DNA of 64,000 nt from Adineta steineri (taxonomy: Eukaryota; Rotifera; Eurotatoria; Adinetida; Adinetidae), in NCBI GenBank assembly GCA_905250115.1, contig CAJNOI010000088.1, positions 41,112 to 105,111 of the forward strand, read 5' to 3'. The notes beneath the pieces were generated by a model that saw only the letters and a program-made list of their open reading frames with translations, was not told the origin of the DNA and made no database searches. The position numbers were made by a program, and so were the translations under genes. Below are positions 32,206-45,000 of this stretch, one piece after another; the stretch's first letter is position 1, and every line of letters begins with the position of its first letter.

Positions 32206-33537
32206 TCATCTGTTATGCCAGTATGAATATGTATATAGAGTATAATTTAAAAGCAATTGCATAAGAAACTGTCGTATTCTGCAATTTAATTTTTTCTTCT
32301 CGGTTATATCGTTATGCATGACATTAATGTATAGTTACATAGGTCTGTATAAAGCAAAGAATGTTTGTATAAGTGAAGGAATAGCAAAAAATGCGCATAT
32401 ACTACTATTTAATTGAACGAGTATATTTCTTTTTTGATTCAGACATTTGAAAGTATGAATAGGCGTATTCATAAGCCGTTTTTTTTGTCTACTATAGTAA
32501 AAAATAGACTTAATGTCTTTATGAATATGAGTAAAAAAACGAAATTTAAATAAAAATCTAAGTAGCAATTTTGCTCAATAGAGTGATTATAATCAAAGAT
32601 AAGGGTTTATTTGCACTTTCATCTTTTTTGTAGATTCATCCGTGTGTTAATCAAAAGTGAATCATACTGGATATCGATCATTGTTATTTTTAGTTGGTTA
32701 TACAACCAGTCTCTTCCACCTCATACTTTTCACTCTTTTTGTTCATTACCTACCTCTTTGTATTTCAATTTTATTATAAAAAAAAGAGAAGAAATGACAC
32801 ACATAACATACATACATGTATATATCTGCGTTATACTGTTCAATATATTTTGAATATATACTTCAAATTCTCACTTCATTGTACCTGTCATTTTTGTCAT
32901 AACTATAATTAATTACTATTTGTCACTATTTTTCGTATAAGAACTTTATCATCTGCTCTTATTATTTAAGGTAGAATTAGCTTAATTTCGATTAACAAAC
33001 AGTTTCTGCGAAGTGAGGAATGAATGATGCGTAATCAATACGTAAGAATAACTTTTTACGATCAAGTCTGAAATATATTTTATTATGATGCCTTCTTGAA
33101 AAGTATTCAACACTTCCTCATTTCGAAAGTCTATCTTTTTCTCTTGAATCAAAATACGTAATAAGATGGATACGGATGCTAATATCAAAGTTTTTATATA
33201 ACATGTCAATTCTTATTAAACTACAAAATCTAATTATGAAACACATGTACCTCAGAGTAACGTTATGTTCCCTATTTAAGAACTCGAGAGATCGAGATCA
33301 GAACTAAAGGGAATCTGACCTTACATAAAAGTAAGGTCATTAAAATAAATGTATGATCAATTTATTGCTTCCACCATACTAATCCTAATGTGAATTCAAT
33401 TCCTATTTATTTCGAATAAAATATTCCTAAATACAAAACTATAAATCTGCAGAAATTTTCAAAGTTTTAATTAAATTTTATTAGAATATAAAAAACAATC
33501 GATTAAATTTGTTGATTTATATTTACAAGAAAATCAT
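32206..33537. other. Intergenic, TRK promoter side and GPCR 3' side
   Basis: A 1.3-kb spacer. A perfect 9-bp inverted repeat (TGACCTTAC, 6-base loop, GTAAGGTCA) lies at 33316-33339. The open frames at 32335-32912 and 32982-33209 are AT-rich and show no recognisable protein features. Confidence 0.5.
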
Positions 33538-34620
33538 TTATCGAGTTTGACTTGTTGCAACATTTTTCAATACTAATGGATTTAAATTGAAAATTTTCTG
33601 ACCATATTCTTTAAGTCTTTGTAAAAAAACTGATCGAAATAATTGACTTGATAATGTATAGATATAAAATGATTTCGCATAATTCGTATAATAAAGAAGT
33701 GTAGTAAATGACATTAAAAATGATCCAATCATTTTATTATAACCAGTTAACGATGGTCCAAGTATATAATATGCATAATAAATCATTCGTGTTAAAGTTA
33801 ATAATGAACTCAAACCAACTTGAACTAACATCATCTAAAAAAAGACAAAATAAAATTTTCATTTATTTCATATTAGTTTATTTACTAAAATCAATTGTGT
33901 ATCTGTTTTAGTATCATTTCGTGGTCGTTTTGGTTCGATAGGTGTAATTATTTTTAGTTGTGGTCGTCTTCGTCTCATCTGTCGTATATGTATTAAAGTC
34001 ATTAAACCAAATATTAACATTAATATATGAGGAATAAAACCAAGCCAAAATACGACAAACATACCATCGAATATAGCATAAGCACCATATAAAGTAGCAC
34101 ATTTTGGTCGAAGATCATAGGTAATAAGAATATGTGAACAAGATAATAGACCAATTAGAATCGTAATTATAACTGAACGATAAACGATTTTCATTTGACT
34201 AAATGAACGTAAACGAATATGAATAGATGATGACATACATCGATCAATAGCTGTTAATAATATAAAATAAGTAGCAATTAATGGTATTGCCGAAACCAAA
34301 TAAGCACGAATTTTACAATAAATTCGATTTGTATTTTGTAGATTACTACCTAAATAATCAGCAGCTAAACGAGTACTAAGTCCAAAAGTAATTGTAAGAA
34401 ATTCAAATATAGATGAACAAAGAAAATAAAATGCACATGGATTTTGACGTAATTTTGGTGATGTAAATGTTAGAAAATTACATAAACAACCTATAATACC
34501 CACAATTAGAAGAATAATTGGTCCGTAATATGTCATTTGTTTTGTAACAATTTGAATTGTTGCTTGTGTTGTTAGTATACATGATATATTTTTATTGCAC
34601 ATGATGATGATGTGTGTCAT
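33538..34620 (-). CDS. Rhodopsin-like (class A) orphan GPCR, 343 aa
   Basis: Exons in coding order are 34620-33886 and 33834-33538, one phase-0 intron, 343 aa. Seven hydrophobic segments can be read. TM1 includes ILLIVGIIGCLCNFLTF with the expected Asn. TM2 contains FYFLCSSIFEFLTITFG. TM3 starts after the conserved Cys (IYCKIRAYLV) and ends LLTAIDRCMS, where DRC stands for the DRY motif. TM6 lies in VQVGLSSLLTLTRMIYYAYY. TM7 is SFTTLLYYTNYAKSFYIYTL, without a normal NPxxY. The sixth helix begins just after the intron. The type resembles the large peptide/FMRFamide-like orphan receptor groups of rotifers and other invertebrates; the ligand is unknown. An internal ATG (MTYYGPIILL) could be the true start. 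Confidence 0.85.
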
Positions 34621-37342
34621 AAGATTCTTATTCTATAATCATTTGATTTACATATCGTAAAATTTGTATTTCAAATGACATCTGTTATTGTTCTCAGAGA
34701 AATCAAAATTATTTTATTATCTACATCTAAGATTAAAAATATTATTTCAATATTACCTATCCTATCAAATATTTATAGATGGTGACAAAGATATATCAAA
34801 TAATAATTAACCTGAAAAAATTTCTTCGCTACTTTCTAATAAATATGCAAAATACAAAGACATACCAGACAAATAAGCTCCGCGATATTTCCATCATAAA
34901 AATCGATCATATTTTGTATTAAATGTATAATAAGAGACCTATCATAAGTTTATATTACACATGTCCGACTCTTTTTTTACGAGCAATAGAATCGTTGTTT
35001 TGCTTATCTATGACATATAACACTTGTTTTCAAGAAATGTTTATGTTGCTGTTCCGATAATAAATCATATAAACGATGATAGTAAGACAGATACTACCAA
35101 ATCAGAAAAAAATTACAATTCTATAAGCTTTTATAATGCCAATACATCCGTTATTTTGCTGTTTATTATGGAAATTTTTGTTGGGTGACATTCATTTACA
35201 ATGCTAATCGATAATTCAGAATAATGATTTGAAATTCTTTCGATAAGAAAATTATTTTATGAGTAGTTAATTCAGCTTCATTGGTAATTATTTAGTTTGA
35301 AACATATTTGTCTTTTTCATGCTAAATTCTGTTGTTAAAAAAAAATCATTGTTCATATTCATATGCATCATTAAAATAGTTAAAGCATGATATAGAACAA
35401 ATTTTCAGAATGTATGTGAAAAGTCGCACATCATTCATATAATTAAAAAGTTCTCGTGTGTAAAATTTTATAGAAATAGAAGAACAAAAACTAATATAAT
35501 TATTGTAAATTTCACTGATTTAAGTGTAATTCAAAGATATATTCACTGGGAGTTGCTTCAGATTCTTGCAGAATTACAGATGATAGACTTGGTTGCCATT
35601 CTAAACAATCAATATTGAATAACGAAATATTATAAAATTAAAAGAAATCAAGATTATTATTCATTGTAAATCTATTCGGGTAAAATTATATTGTCATTTA
35701 ATTATTTGAACTAGAATTTATTCTTTTTTTAAGGTTTTATTAGTTTGTAAAGATGTCTATGTGCATAATACCTGCCAGGTAATCATACCGTATTAATGTT
35801 GTCTAATGGATTTTTAATAAGATAAAAAGTACAATACTTATAGGCGTATGCTGTCTGTGTAGTGCTAGAAGATCGGTTCTTTTTCTTCCTTTGAAATCGT
35901 TTTATTATACTAGATTTTTGACCCAGATTCATTTTAGTAATTAAAATCTTATTTATTTTTTGTAGTAGAAAAAACAAAAAAAATAATTTTTTGCGTTGGT
36001 TTTATCGAAGCAACTGTATTTATTGAATAAATTGCTGAAATATAGTCTTTCATATAATAAGATCTTAGGTTATAATACAAAAATAATTACTTATGTGGTC
36101 AACAGATGTTAGTTATTCATATATTTATAAAGTAAAAGCTTTTTAATGATGAATTATAACTCTATGAAATGAAAATGAACAGATTAATAATATTTATATT
36201 CAATTAAATCTCTTATAAGACTTCAGTCTTGTCTTTAGATTTATTAAATAAAAAAATAATTTTTTTTAAGGTCGTATGTATAGACAAAATATAATAAAAC
36301 CATTTTATTTTATCAATCTTTAAATTAATATAATGAATGTTAATGAAATGAATATCCTTTTAAAATAATGTTGTTTTAACAGATGATTACATTAAATAAT
36401 TTCGCTATCTATTTTTATAAACTGGATAACAATAATGTACTTAATTAAGGACGATTTTTATTATTTGTCATGCTTTAGTGAGCCTATTCTCACATGCATT
36501 TAGTTCTGAGACTGTCGTCATAAAATAAACACGTAAATTTTTTTTAGATTAATTATTTTCTTCGGAGTTTTCAAGTTCAGGTAAGTACAAAAAAGAAAGA
36601 TTAGATGTTTTTTTAAACCTTCAACAATTCCGTTATGGTGTATTGCTAATTTTTTCATTGGAACTAACGATCTTTTGAAATATAATATATAATTTATGGT
36701 TTGTTTTTACGATAGTTTAATAACCTTATATTATAAAACCTAGAATTAGTGATATAACAAACATTTAATTTTAAAGTATTATTGTAATCAAATGAGTGTA
36801 TACAAAATATTCACCTTGATAAATGCGCAGACATCTACATTCAGTCGTTTTTTTTTCATTCTTTAGAAGACAAGTAAGCGGGGTCAAAAAAACATTCGGT
36901 GCAAAAATAAATTTTCTTTAGACATAATTTCTTTTTCTACGTGAAACAAGAGCTTTAGAAAGCTTAGAAATATCTCTTTGCATTAGAACAGATGGATGTT
37001 GTAGTATATAATTAGAAAAAGATGTTTAGAGAAAAAATTCTTGTATCGTAATTAAAATTAAGGTAAACAGCTGACTTTGAAAAGGTAGATTTTTGATTTT
37101 TTTTTCCATCGTAGAGGTAAAATATATTGGTTAGATGAATTAAGACATTTACGATTCTGATATAGATTAAGACAGAAAGAGAAAGAGAGAAAAGAAATTA
37201 AAGTATTTTATTTATCATACTGTTATAGATATTAAATCAAGTGCATAAGTTCTTATTAGTGAATAAATAGAAAAGACGAAGAAAAAAAAAGAAGAAAAAT
37301 ATAGCGTCATCGAAGTACCTGAGGAGTACGGTCACGTGCGCA
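34621..37342. other. Intergenic region, no gene seen
   Basis: A 2.7-kb divergent spacer between the GPCR and the nuclear receptor. Strongly AT-rich with no protein-like open frame, no RNA gene and no repeat I could delimit. The last 150 bp before the nuclear receptor become more GC-rich. Confidence 0.55.
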
Positions 37343-37487
37343 TTGACGGCTGCGTCTAAAGAAAAAAAAGACGGGTTGTACGTTATGTTAAAGAAGAAAA
37401 ATTATTTTATATTACATAGTTACATGGAAAGTGGCTCATCGCCTTCATTCACCAAACCGGTCACGTGTATGATGTTGGAGTCACGTG
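37333..37487. promoter_or_regulatory. Three TCACGTG E-boxes around the nuclear-receptor start
   Basis: CACGTG occurs at 37333-37338, 37462-37467 and 37482-37487, each preceded by T. Two flank the start codons at 37469/37472, and the third copy is inside the coding sequence. TCACGTG is the core bound by MITF/TFE-type bHLH-zipper factors in animals. In DNA this AT-rich, three copies in 155 bp is unusual. Confidence 0.4.
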
Positions 37488-38884
37488 CGTTATGCGTTGT
37501 TTGTGGAGCACCAGCTATCGGTATAAATACATTTAATTCTTTCGTTAATTTCACTTGAATTTTATTTTATAGGACGGAATTTCGATGCATATACCTGTTT
37601 ATCTTGTAAAGGTAATTTACTTTCTAATATTCAGTATAAAGTTTAAAGTGAATATTTTAATTACTTGCCCTATAAAAGTTCATATTTCCCGTAATATGTT
37701 TCATGTTGATACATTTTTTTTTTTTGAAAAAAAAATATCTTATTTTTTAGCATTTTTTCGTCGAAATGCATACAATGACCATGTAAGTTAATAATAGTGT
37801 ATCTTTTTTTTTGTTAAAATTAATTATTAAATTTCTTAGATTCGTTTTACATGTCGAATATCAGGTTCCTGTGAAATAACAATATTAACGAGACGACATT
37901 GTTCGGCTTGTCGTCTTAATAAATGCTTTCAACAAGGAATGAAAAAAGAATTAATTCGTAGTTTAGTAGCTATTAATCAGGCCACACCGGGTACAATCAT
38001 AAATAGACATCATCATGAACAACAACCATCAAGTTTAACAACTGTAAGTTTATCTATTGAAAAAAAGAAAACTATTTCCTATTTCATGAACAACTTAATG
38101 TCATTTTTAGATGAATATTTCACCACCCGATAATCAAAGAGTTTTATTATTTACGGATTGGAATTTATTAACAAATATTCGTAATGCATATGAAGATTAT
38201 TGTATTGAACAATTTCTTGCTTCTCATCAAAAAATTCCACTTTCAATAGCAACACAACCATATCGTTCACGTATTAAATTACAACGTTTAGTTGCTATTA
38301 AACTTAAATATATTACCGTTCTTATTTCGTTTATAAAACGTATTCTTCAATGTAATCCATCAACAGGAAATAATTATGAATATATAAAAGATAATTTCTC
38401 AACATTATTAACTATAAATACAAGTGAATTAATGAAATCAAATGTATTAAAGAATGCACCATGGGAAAATGATCGATGTCTATTTGAAACTGTTATTACA
38501 GAAAATCTTCTTAAACGTGCAGACGAACATTTAAATGTATTCGAAACATTTTTACCGTACGATCCACTTATTATAAAAACATTTCTAATTATACTTGCTT
38601 TATCATCACGAACATCCCCATTATTTGGCAAAGAAACATATAATCCGATTGATTTTCATCCATTTCCTAAAGAACTTATTTTAGCTCAAAATTATTATTT
38701 AACGGTGTTTTGGAAATATGCGATATACAGATTAGGATATTATGAAACTGTTATATATTCAGTCAGATTTATTCAACATTTTCTTCGTAGGCAAAATATT
38801 GAAGCTGAAATTGTGGATGTAATACGTAATAGAGATGATCAAGGTCAACTTGCTGGACTTTTTGAAACAACTTTGAATATATAA
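37469..38884 (+). CDS. Nuclear hormone receptor with atypical P-box, 366 aa
   Basis: Exons are 37469-37520, 37573-37611, 37751-37782, 37840-38043 and 38111-38884, all in phase (366 aa). The DNA-binding domain has the full set of eight Cys (9, 12, 26, 29; 46, 52, 62, 65). The first finger contains CVVCGAPAIGRNF and the P-box region CLSCKAFFRR; the second ends HCSACRLNKCF, followed by QQGMKKELIR. The P-box differs from the usual CEGCKGFF and is like the expanded receptor groups of some invertebrates. The ligand-binding region is helical and ends near LAGLFETTLNI; no ligand can be guessed. The open frame extends upstream to an ATG at 37343, which would give 408 aa; the later start was preferred because it places the zinc finger immediately after it, as in similar receptors, but this is uncertain. 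Confidence 0.88.
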
Positions 38885-41800
38885 TCAATTTTTTTGTGTT
38901 TTTTAATCGAGATTTGTTTCAAAAAAAAAAAGTTGAATGTTTTTGTTCGGGTCATTATTAATATTACAACAGATTTATGTTGATCAAATAAAGTCTCGTG
39001 AAATTTCAAGGAAAAGAAAATAAGATTAAATAATACTTGAGCATTAAAAATCCTTGAGAAGGCAAATATATTTTTATGTTTATAGACGAAGCCAAAGAAT
39101 AAATAAAAATGTTTTTTAATATTATTAAATGTCCTCAGATAACTCAAGAAAATAATCGTCCCGGAATTTTATTCAGTAAAACATCTTAAAGTCTAGACAT
39201 GAAAGGAAACCTACTAATTACTTTTTTTTTGTTTGTATTTATTCTTTTTTAAATGTTATCAAATTCTTTCAATGGAATCCCTATCTAGAAATTCTAAAAT
39301 GTACTTATTAAATAAAGAAACAGATGTATGCCTGTAAAATCTTGTTTTAAAACAAATAGAAATCAAAGTTTTATTTGTCTACCTAAGTCAAATGAAAAAA
39401 ATTGTAAATATAAACGTCTTTATACAAGGAATTTTTTATTTTCCAGTATAAATAAATAAAATTTTGAAGTTCACTGCAAAATAGTAGTCAAATTAATCGA
39501 TAATATACGCTTTCTATGAATTGAAATGAGAATTAATAAGAATGTCTATCAGGAAATGCATTAAAAGGAAAACAGCGTACTCTAACTTTTTCAAAACGAG
39601 ATTCTTTTCAACAGAATTGTAACACTTCAATTCAATTAGTCTTTGTTTTATCGAACTTCATTTACTTTCTCCGTATGGTTATTACATAGACACAGTCATC
39701 TGTATAGCTACCGCAACTAATAGCTATTACCATAATAATAGAGAATAATATGTGTCTAGATATCTGAAGCGTTTTGTGAGGGAAGGCGATTATAATAGAC
39801 ATCTGTTTCGAAATGGTTAATGATTCCATAGTTTGTATATGATATAGGCCAAAATTCAAAAAGTCTAATGTAGTCATTAGAGCCCGTATTTGCTTCTAAT
39901 AAAATAAATTTGATGTTTGACACTAATTCTGTTTGAATGTCAAGTAATATTGAATCATTTCAGATCAATACGAGTCACCTCATTGACTCTATACGGCTTA
40001 AATACTTCGAAATCAGCTGTTCACTTGATATCTGAATATACCCGGTTTATTTATTATATTGAAGAGCAATGTATGTTTGTAATATAAAGTTTATTCTTGT
40101 ATTCATACATTTTTTACAATAGATTTAAAAGTATAGTATGTATGTCTTTTTATTTGAATAGGTTGTATACATTTTACGAAATCTTTCATGATTGTTGATA
40201 CAAGATGATACTATTTGATATTCATATAATGAGAAATAAGGTTTTTGGGTTTAGTTTTACATGTGTCTGGCATTTATTGGAGAAAATAGGTTACATTCTG
40301 ATAATTATGTTTTAGAAAAGCAATATCGGCACAGCTGAGACATGTCATTATTACATTTATTATATGGTTAATGACTTAGTAGTACCCAAGAATCTATTTT
40401 TATTTACATAAATAGTACAATGACAAAAGTGACCTGAATGAGTCAGTGGTTATTATATTTGTTAATTCTATTCATTATTAACAAAGTATAGTTAACGAAC
40501 CAAAATAATTGCAACTAAAATGAAGAATGCTTGATCTCATCTAAATGACAATAATAAGTAACATAATTTAGACAGGAATGTCTATGACTGAATCAACAGT
40601 TACAATAATACACCTGAAACAAAAACTTATAGAATGAATAGTGGATGAAGATAGGTAAAATATCGGCCGACAATACACGCCACATCTTAGTCACGAGTTT
40701 CAAACATAGAGGGTATATAGTACATACAATTATTTTGACATCATAGGCCATCCTTTAAAGGATGTTAAATATATAATTATAATTAAGAATCTTCCAATTC
40801 ATGCTGTAATTGACACGGGTGATTTCAGACGTGAATATTTTTTATAAATATTTAACACTTTCTATATCTACGACTAATTGAAGGATTGAATTACTTAATG
40901 ATTACTTTTTTGATAAGAACACAATAAGAATTTCCCACATAGTTTCATACAAATTCAAAGTTAACTACAATAGAAACTAATAGAATTCCTAGTTTTCTAT
41001 TTTCAATGAAATATTAATAAAAATAAGAAAGATACGATCGACATTATTTTATGACAGATGTTCGATGAAGTTTTATTTGGAAAATTAATAATGTTAAAAT
41101 TGCCTGAATATTGACATTATGTTCTTTCAAACCCATCGGAGTACACAAAAATTTCAATTGAAAAAAATGTTGAATCTGACGACTCCTGTTTCAGATAAAA
41201 CTCGAGAATAACTCGAAGTCAAATGAGTGAAAAAAAATAACGGCTTATTTCCATAGAGGAAACGTTTATTAACAGTATTAGGAATAAAATTTAGATCTAA
41301 GATCAAACATATTTGAACAACTGAATTCAGATAGAAACTTTTTCCTCTACAAATCCTATTCACTCTGCTAATAATCTTAAGTACAAATATTTTAACATAT
41401 TTCTTTGTTGCAACGATCAAAAATCCTACATATATACACTATTCATGAAAATGAGCAAAATAAAAATATGAAAAACAATGAAGTGAAAGAAGGATAAATC
41501 AATTGATACTATATGTAGTTATAAAAATCTTTAAATAGTAGTGAATATTAAAATTTTGTTCATCCAAGCTTATCTCATCATATCTGGAAGAAGACTATTG
41601 AAGTGCTAATCCGGCGGCTTAGAGTACTGGATAATAAATAGCTTGAATATATTCAATGTTACTTTAAATAGATAGAAATTTTAATTAACTAATATTCGGT
41701 ATGCCTAGAGTCTTGTCCATACAATTAAAATGAAATTAGTTCAGAATAGTAAATATATATATTTAAAAAAAACCTTTTCTTTCAAAATGAATTCAAGATA

Positions 41801-42006
41801 TCGTATGATAAATTATATTTAAGATGAGTTCGCTGTCAATTTTCTGTTATCTCTCTCAAAGTAATCGAAGGTGGCGACTTGCCGAGAAATAGATTGGTTA
41901 TATTCTACAAACCAATCAACAGAGCTTGAGTCATAAAGTTTCCTTACACAACTCAAATATTATTCATTGATTTTTTATTCATTTTCATTTCTACTATATT
42001 CCGAGA
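38885..42006. other. Intergenic region, no gene seen
   Basis: A 3.1-kb spacer between the nuclear receptor and CC2D1. Open frames at 38845-39147, 39662-39877 and 41154-41420 (minus) are AT-rich without recognisable features. A short inverted repeat (ATCCTTTAAAGGAT, about 40751-40764) was noted. Confidence 0.55.
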
Positions 42007-45000
42007 ATGTTCAAAAGTAGTAAGCCTAGTAAACCAGCAAGAAAACCTGGTGGTGGTGCTGCTATGATGAAACAGGTTAATACATTTTATTTTTGATATT
42101 TTCATTATCTAAACACGTAATTCTTTACTATAGATGGGTTTTCAAATGCCAAATTATGATGAATCAGGTATGGGAGGTGGTGATGATGATGATGACGATG
42201 ATGATCTTGAAGCTGAATTGCAAAGATTACAACAGGGTTCCGGGGGTAATCAACGATCGAAGGCTAATAATCAAAAAGCAGGTTTGTTAAAGTATGATAT
42301 TACTAAGTAATTAAATACTTTTCATATTTATTAAGGTGGAGCACCACAAGATCTTCAGTCATTTCATAATCATGTAGGTAAACTTCTCCAGGATATTGAT
42401 AAACCTATAAATGATGATGAATTATCTGATGTTGATGAAGATGAACTTTTAGTAAGTTTACATAGGAGATATGTTTTTTGAAATTGTCAAATTTTTATAG
42501 GCTGAACTAAATGAAATTACAGATGACATTGAAAGTGAATCACATGCTCCAGCGCAACAAACACAAGTAAAATCTAGTGGCAATATATTATCTTTACTTG
42601 AAACACGTCAAGAAATGTATGTTAAAGCATCAGCAGCAGCAAAAGCAAGTGGTGATGGTGCAAAAGCTAGACGTTTAGAACGACAACTTAAAGTATATAG
42701 ATTTTATATTCGATTGAATATTTTTTTTTTAATTTTTTAATTTCTATTTAGACTATTCAAGAATTACTTCAATCAGCTCGTGCCGGTGCACCGGTAAATG
42801 ATAGTGATATTCCACCTGAAGTATTCATTGGTGGTCAAGCAGCACCAGTACCTATGCAAACTCCTCCTCCTCAACCACCACCACCAACTGTACCGCAATC
42901 ACGCGCTGTACCTACGTCACAACCGCAACCACGTGTTGTACCTACATCACAACCACAACCACCACCGTCATCAACCGCATCACACTCGCGTGATGTACCT
43001 ATGGCACCCACGTCACATCCGCGTAGTATACCTTTACCAAAACCTACAGCAACTGTTCCTGCAGCAGATAATTCAGTTGTATTCAGACGTAAGTTACTAT
43101 CAAGTTTGATTATATTAGAATAACATATTTAAATCTATTCTAAGCACAAGCAAATCCTACTACAACAAATGCTGATCCAGCAATTACTCGACTTAAAATG
43201 TTAGCTTTACAAGCTAAACAACAAGGGGATATGACTAAAGCTAAAGAATACATTCTTCAATTAAGGGTATATATTGTATTCTACGATATTGATTAGTTTT
43301 TATCTTTATAAATAGGAATTACAGGGTAAATCTATGACAACTGCTCCTTCTGCAGATAGGGAAAGTTATGATAATGTACCTGACGATGATGCTCCACCAC
43401 CACCTATGCCATGTTTGTACTAACGTTTTTTTTGCTACGGTCTAAAATTGATTTTTATATTTAGTAAAAGCACCTGAACCTCATACAGTTATGGAAGCAT
43501 TACAACAACGACATGAAGAATTATCAAAACGAGGTGAAGAAGCAGCTGTTAAAGGTGATAGTTCAAAAGCAAGACGAATGGAACGACTTTCAAAAGTAAA
43601 TTTTTCTTCTTATGCTCTATACATAGTTAATCGGAGAATGAATTTATAAAATTTCTCCGAGATAAGTAAACATCAATTTGAATTAAGAAAAAATATTTTT
43701 TTTTATTAACAGCAATATGAAGAAGCTATAGATGCTACACGAAAAGGTCGTGCATATGATTACAATGGATTACCAGAGCTACCTGGTTTTGCACCTATTC
43801 CTGTTCAACAATCACAACCTCAACCAACTGGATCGTCTTCGTCTAGTTCAGGAGTAAAACAAACACCATCAAATGCGCAACCAAGACCATCTCAAACACA
43901 ACAACAACGGCCAGTTCCATTAACTGCATCTAGTAGTTCAACAAGTAAATTATATTTTTTCATTCTATTTATCTTAATTTCAATTTTCGTAGCCGCAAGA
44001 AAAAGTCAACAAGCACAAACACTTCGTCTTAAACAAGAAAAATTTCATAAACTTGCTATACAAGCTAAACAACAAGGTATAACTAGTAATTCTATATATT
44101 CTTTATACATCGAATATATAATTATAGGTGATCTTGATACGGCAAAAAAATTTCTTATTGCATATAAAGGACTTGAACAAATGATAGCAGCTGCTGAATC
44201 AGGTTTACCTGTTGATATGAGTCAAGTATGAGATTTGTTCTTATGTTTATTTGTTTTAAATAGACATATAAATATAATCTTAGGTGCCTGTATTACCTGA
44301 TGATGATAGTGATATGATTAATGATGATGATTTACCACAAGATTTAGCTCATGCAGATCGAGATACAATTTATCGTCGTTTACAAGAGGATCTTCTTCGA
44401 CAAATTCAATTATGTGCACGGAATGAACAAATTTATGCACAAATGGATGGAGCAAATAGTATCAGACAAGCTAATGAATATAAACAACTTGAACAACGTT
44501 GTGCACATGATTTGGAAAAATTACGAAAATGTTTTCAACATGGTTTAAAACCACCACTATTTCATTATGAAAGAAGACAAATGAATATTGTTCAAACTAA
44601 TAATGATTTAGGAGACAATGATCTTGAAGTAAATATTTCTAAGAAGATTTCATGATAGAATAATATAAATATATTTTTTTGCTTTCAGGTTATTGTTCTT
44701 CGTGGTATTAATTTACCAGTTCCTGCTGGTATATCATCATCAGCACTTGAAACTTATGTTACTATTGAATTTCCTTATCCAACTGAAACACCTCAAGTAG
44801 CTAAAACTCGTCATGCTGTTGGATCGACAAATGCTGAATTTCCTGAGTCAACACATAAATTTTTTATAAAACGAAATGATGCAAAATTTAAACGTCTGAT
44901 GAACCGAAAAGAATTAAAATTAGCTGTTTTTTATAAACCTGGTTTTCTTCGATCAGATCGTCCGTTAGGTGTAGCATCAATTAAATTAGCTTCTTTAGAA

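Noticed and set aside
44351..44548. Alternative frame inside CC2D1 exon 12, and similar shadow frames across CC2D1 and RIF1
   Set aside because: Overlaps a strongly supported coding exon in another frame; no independent evidence.
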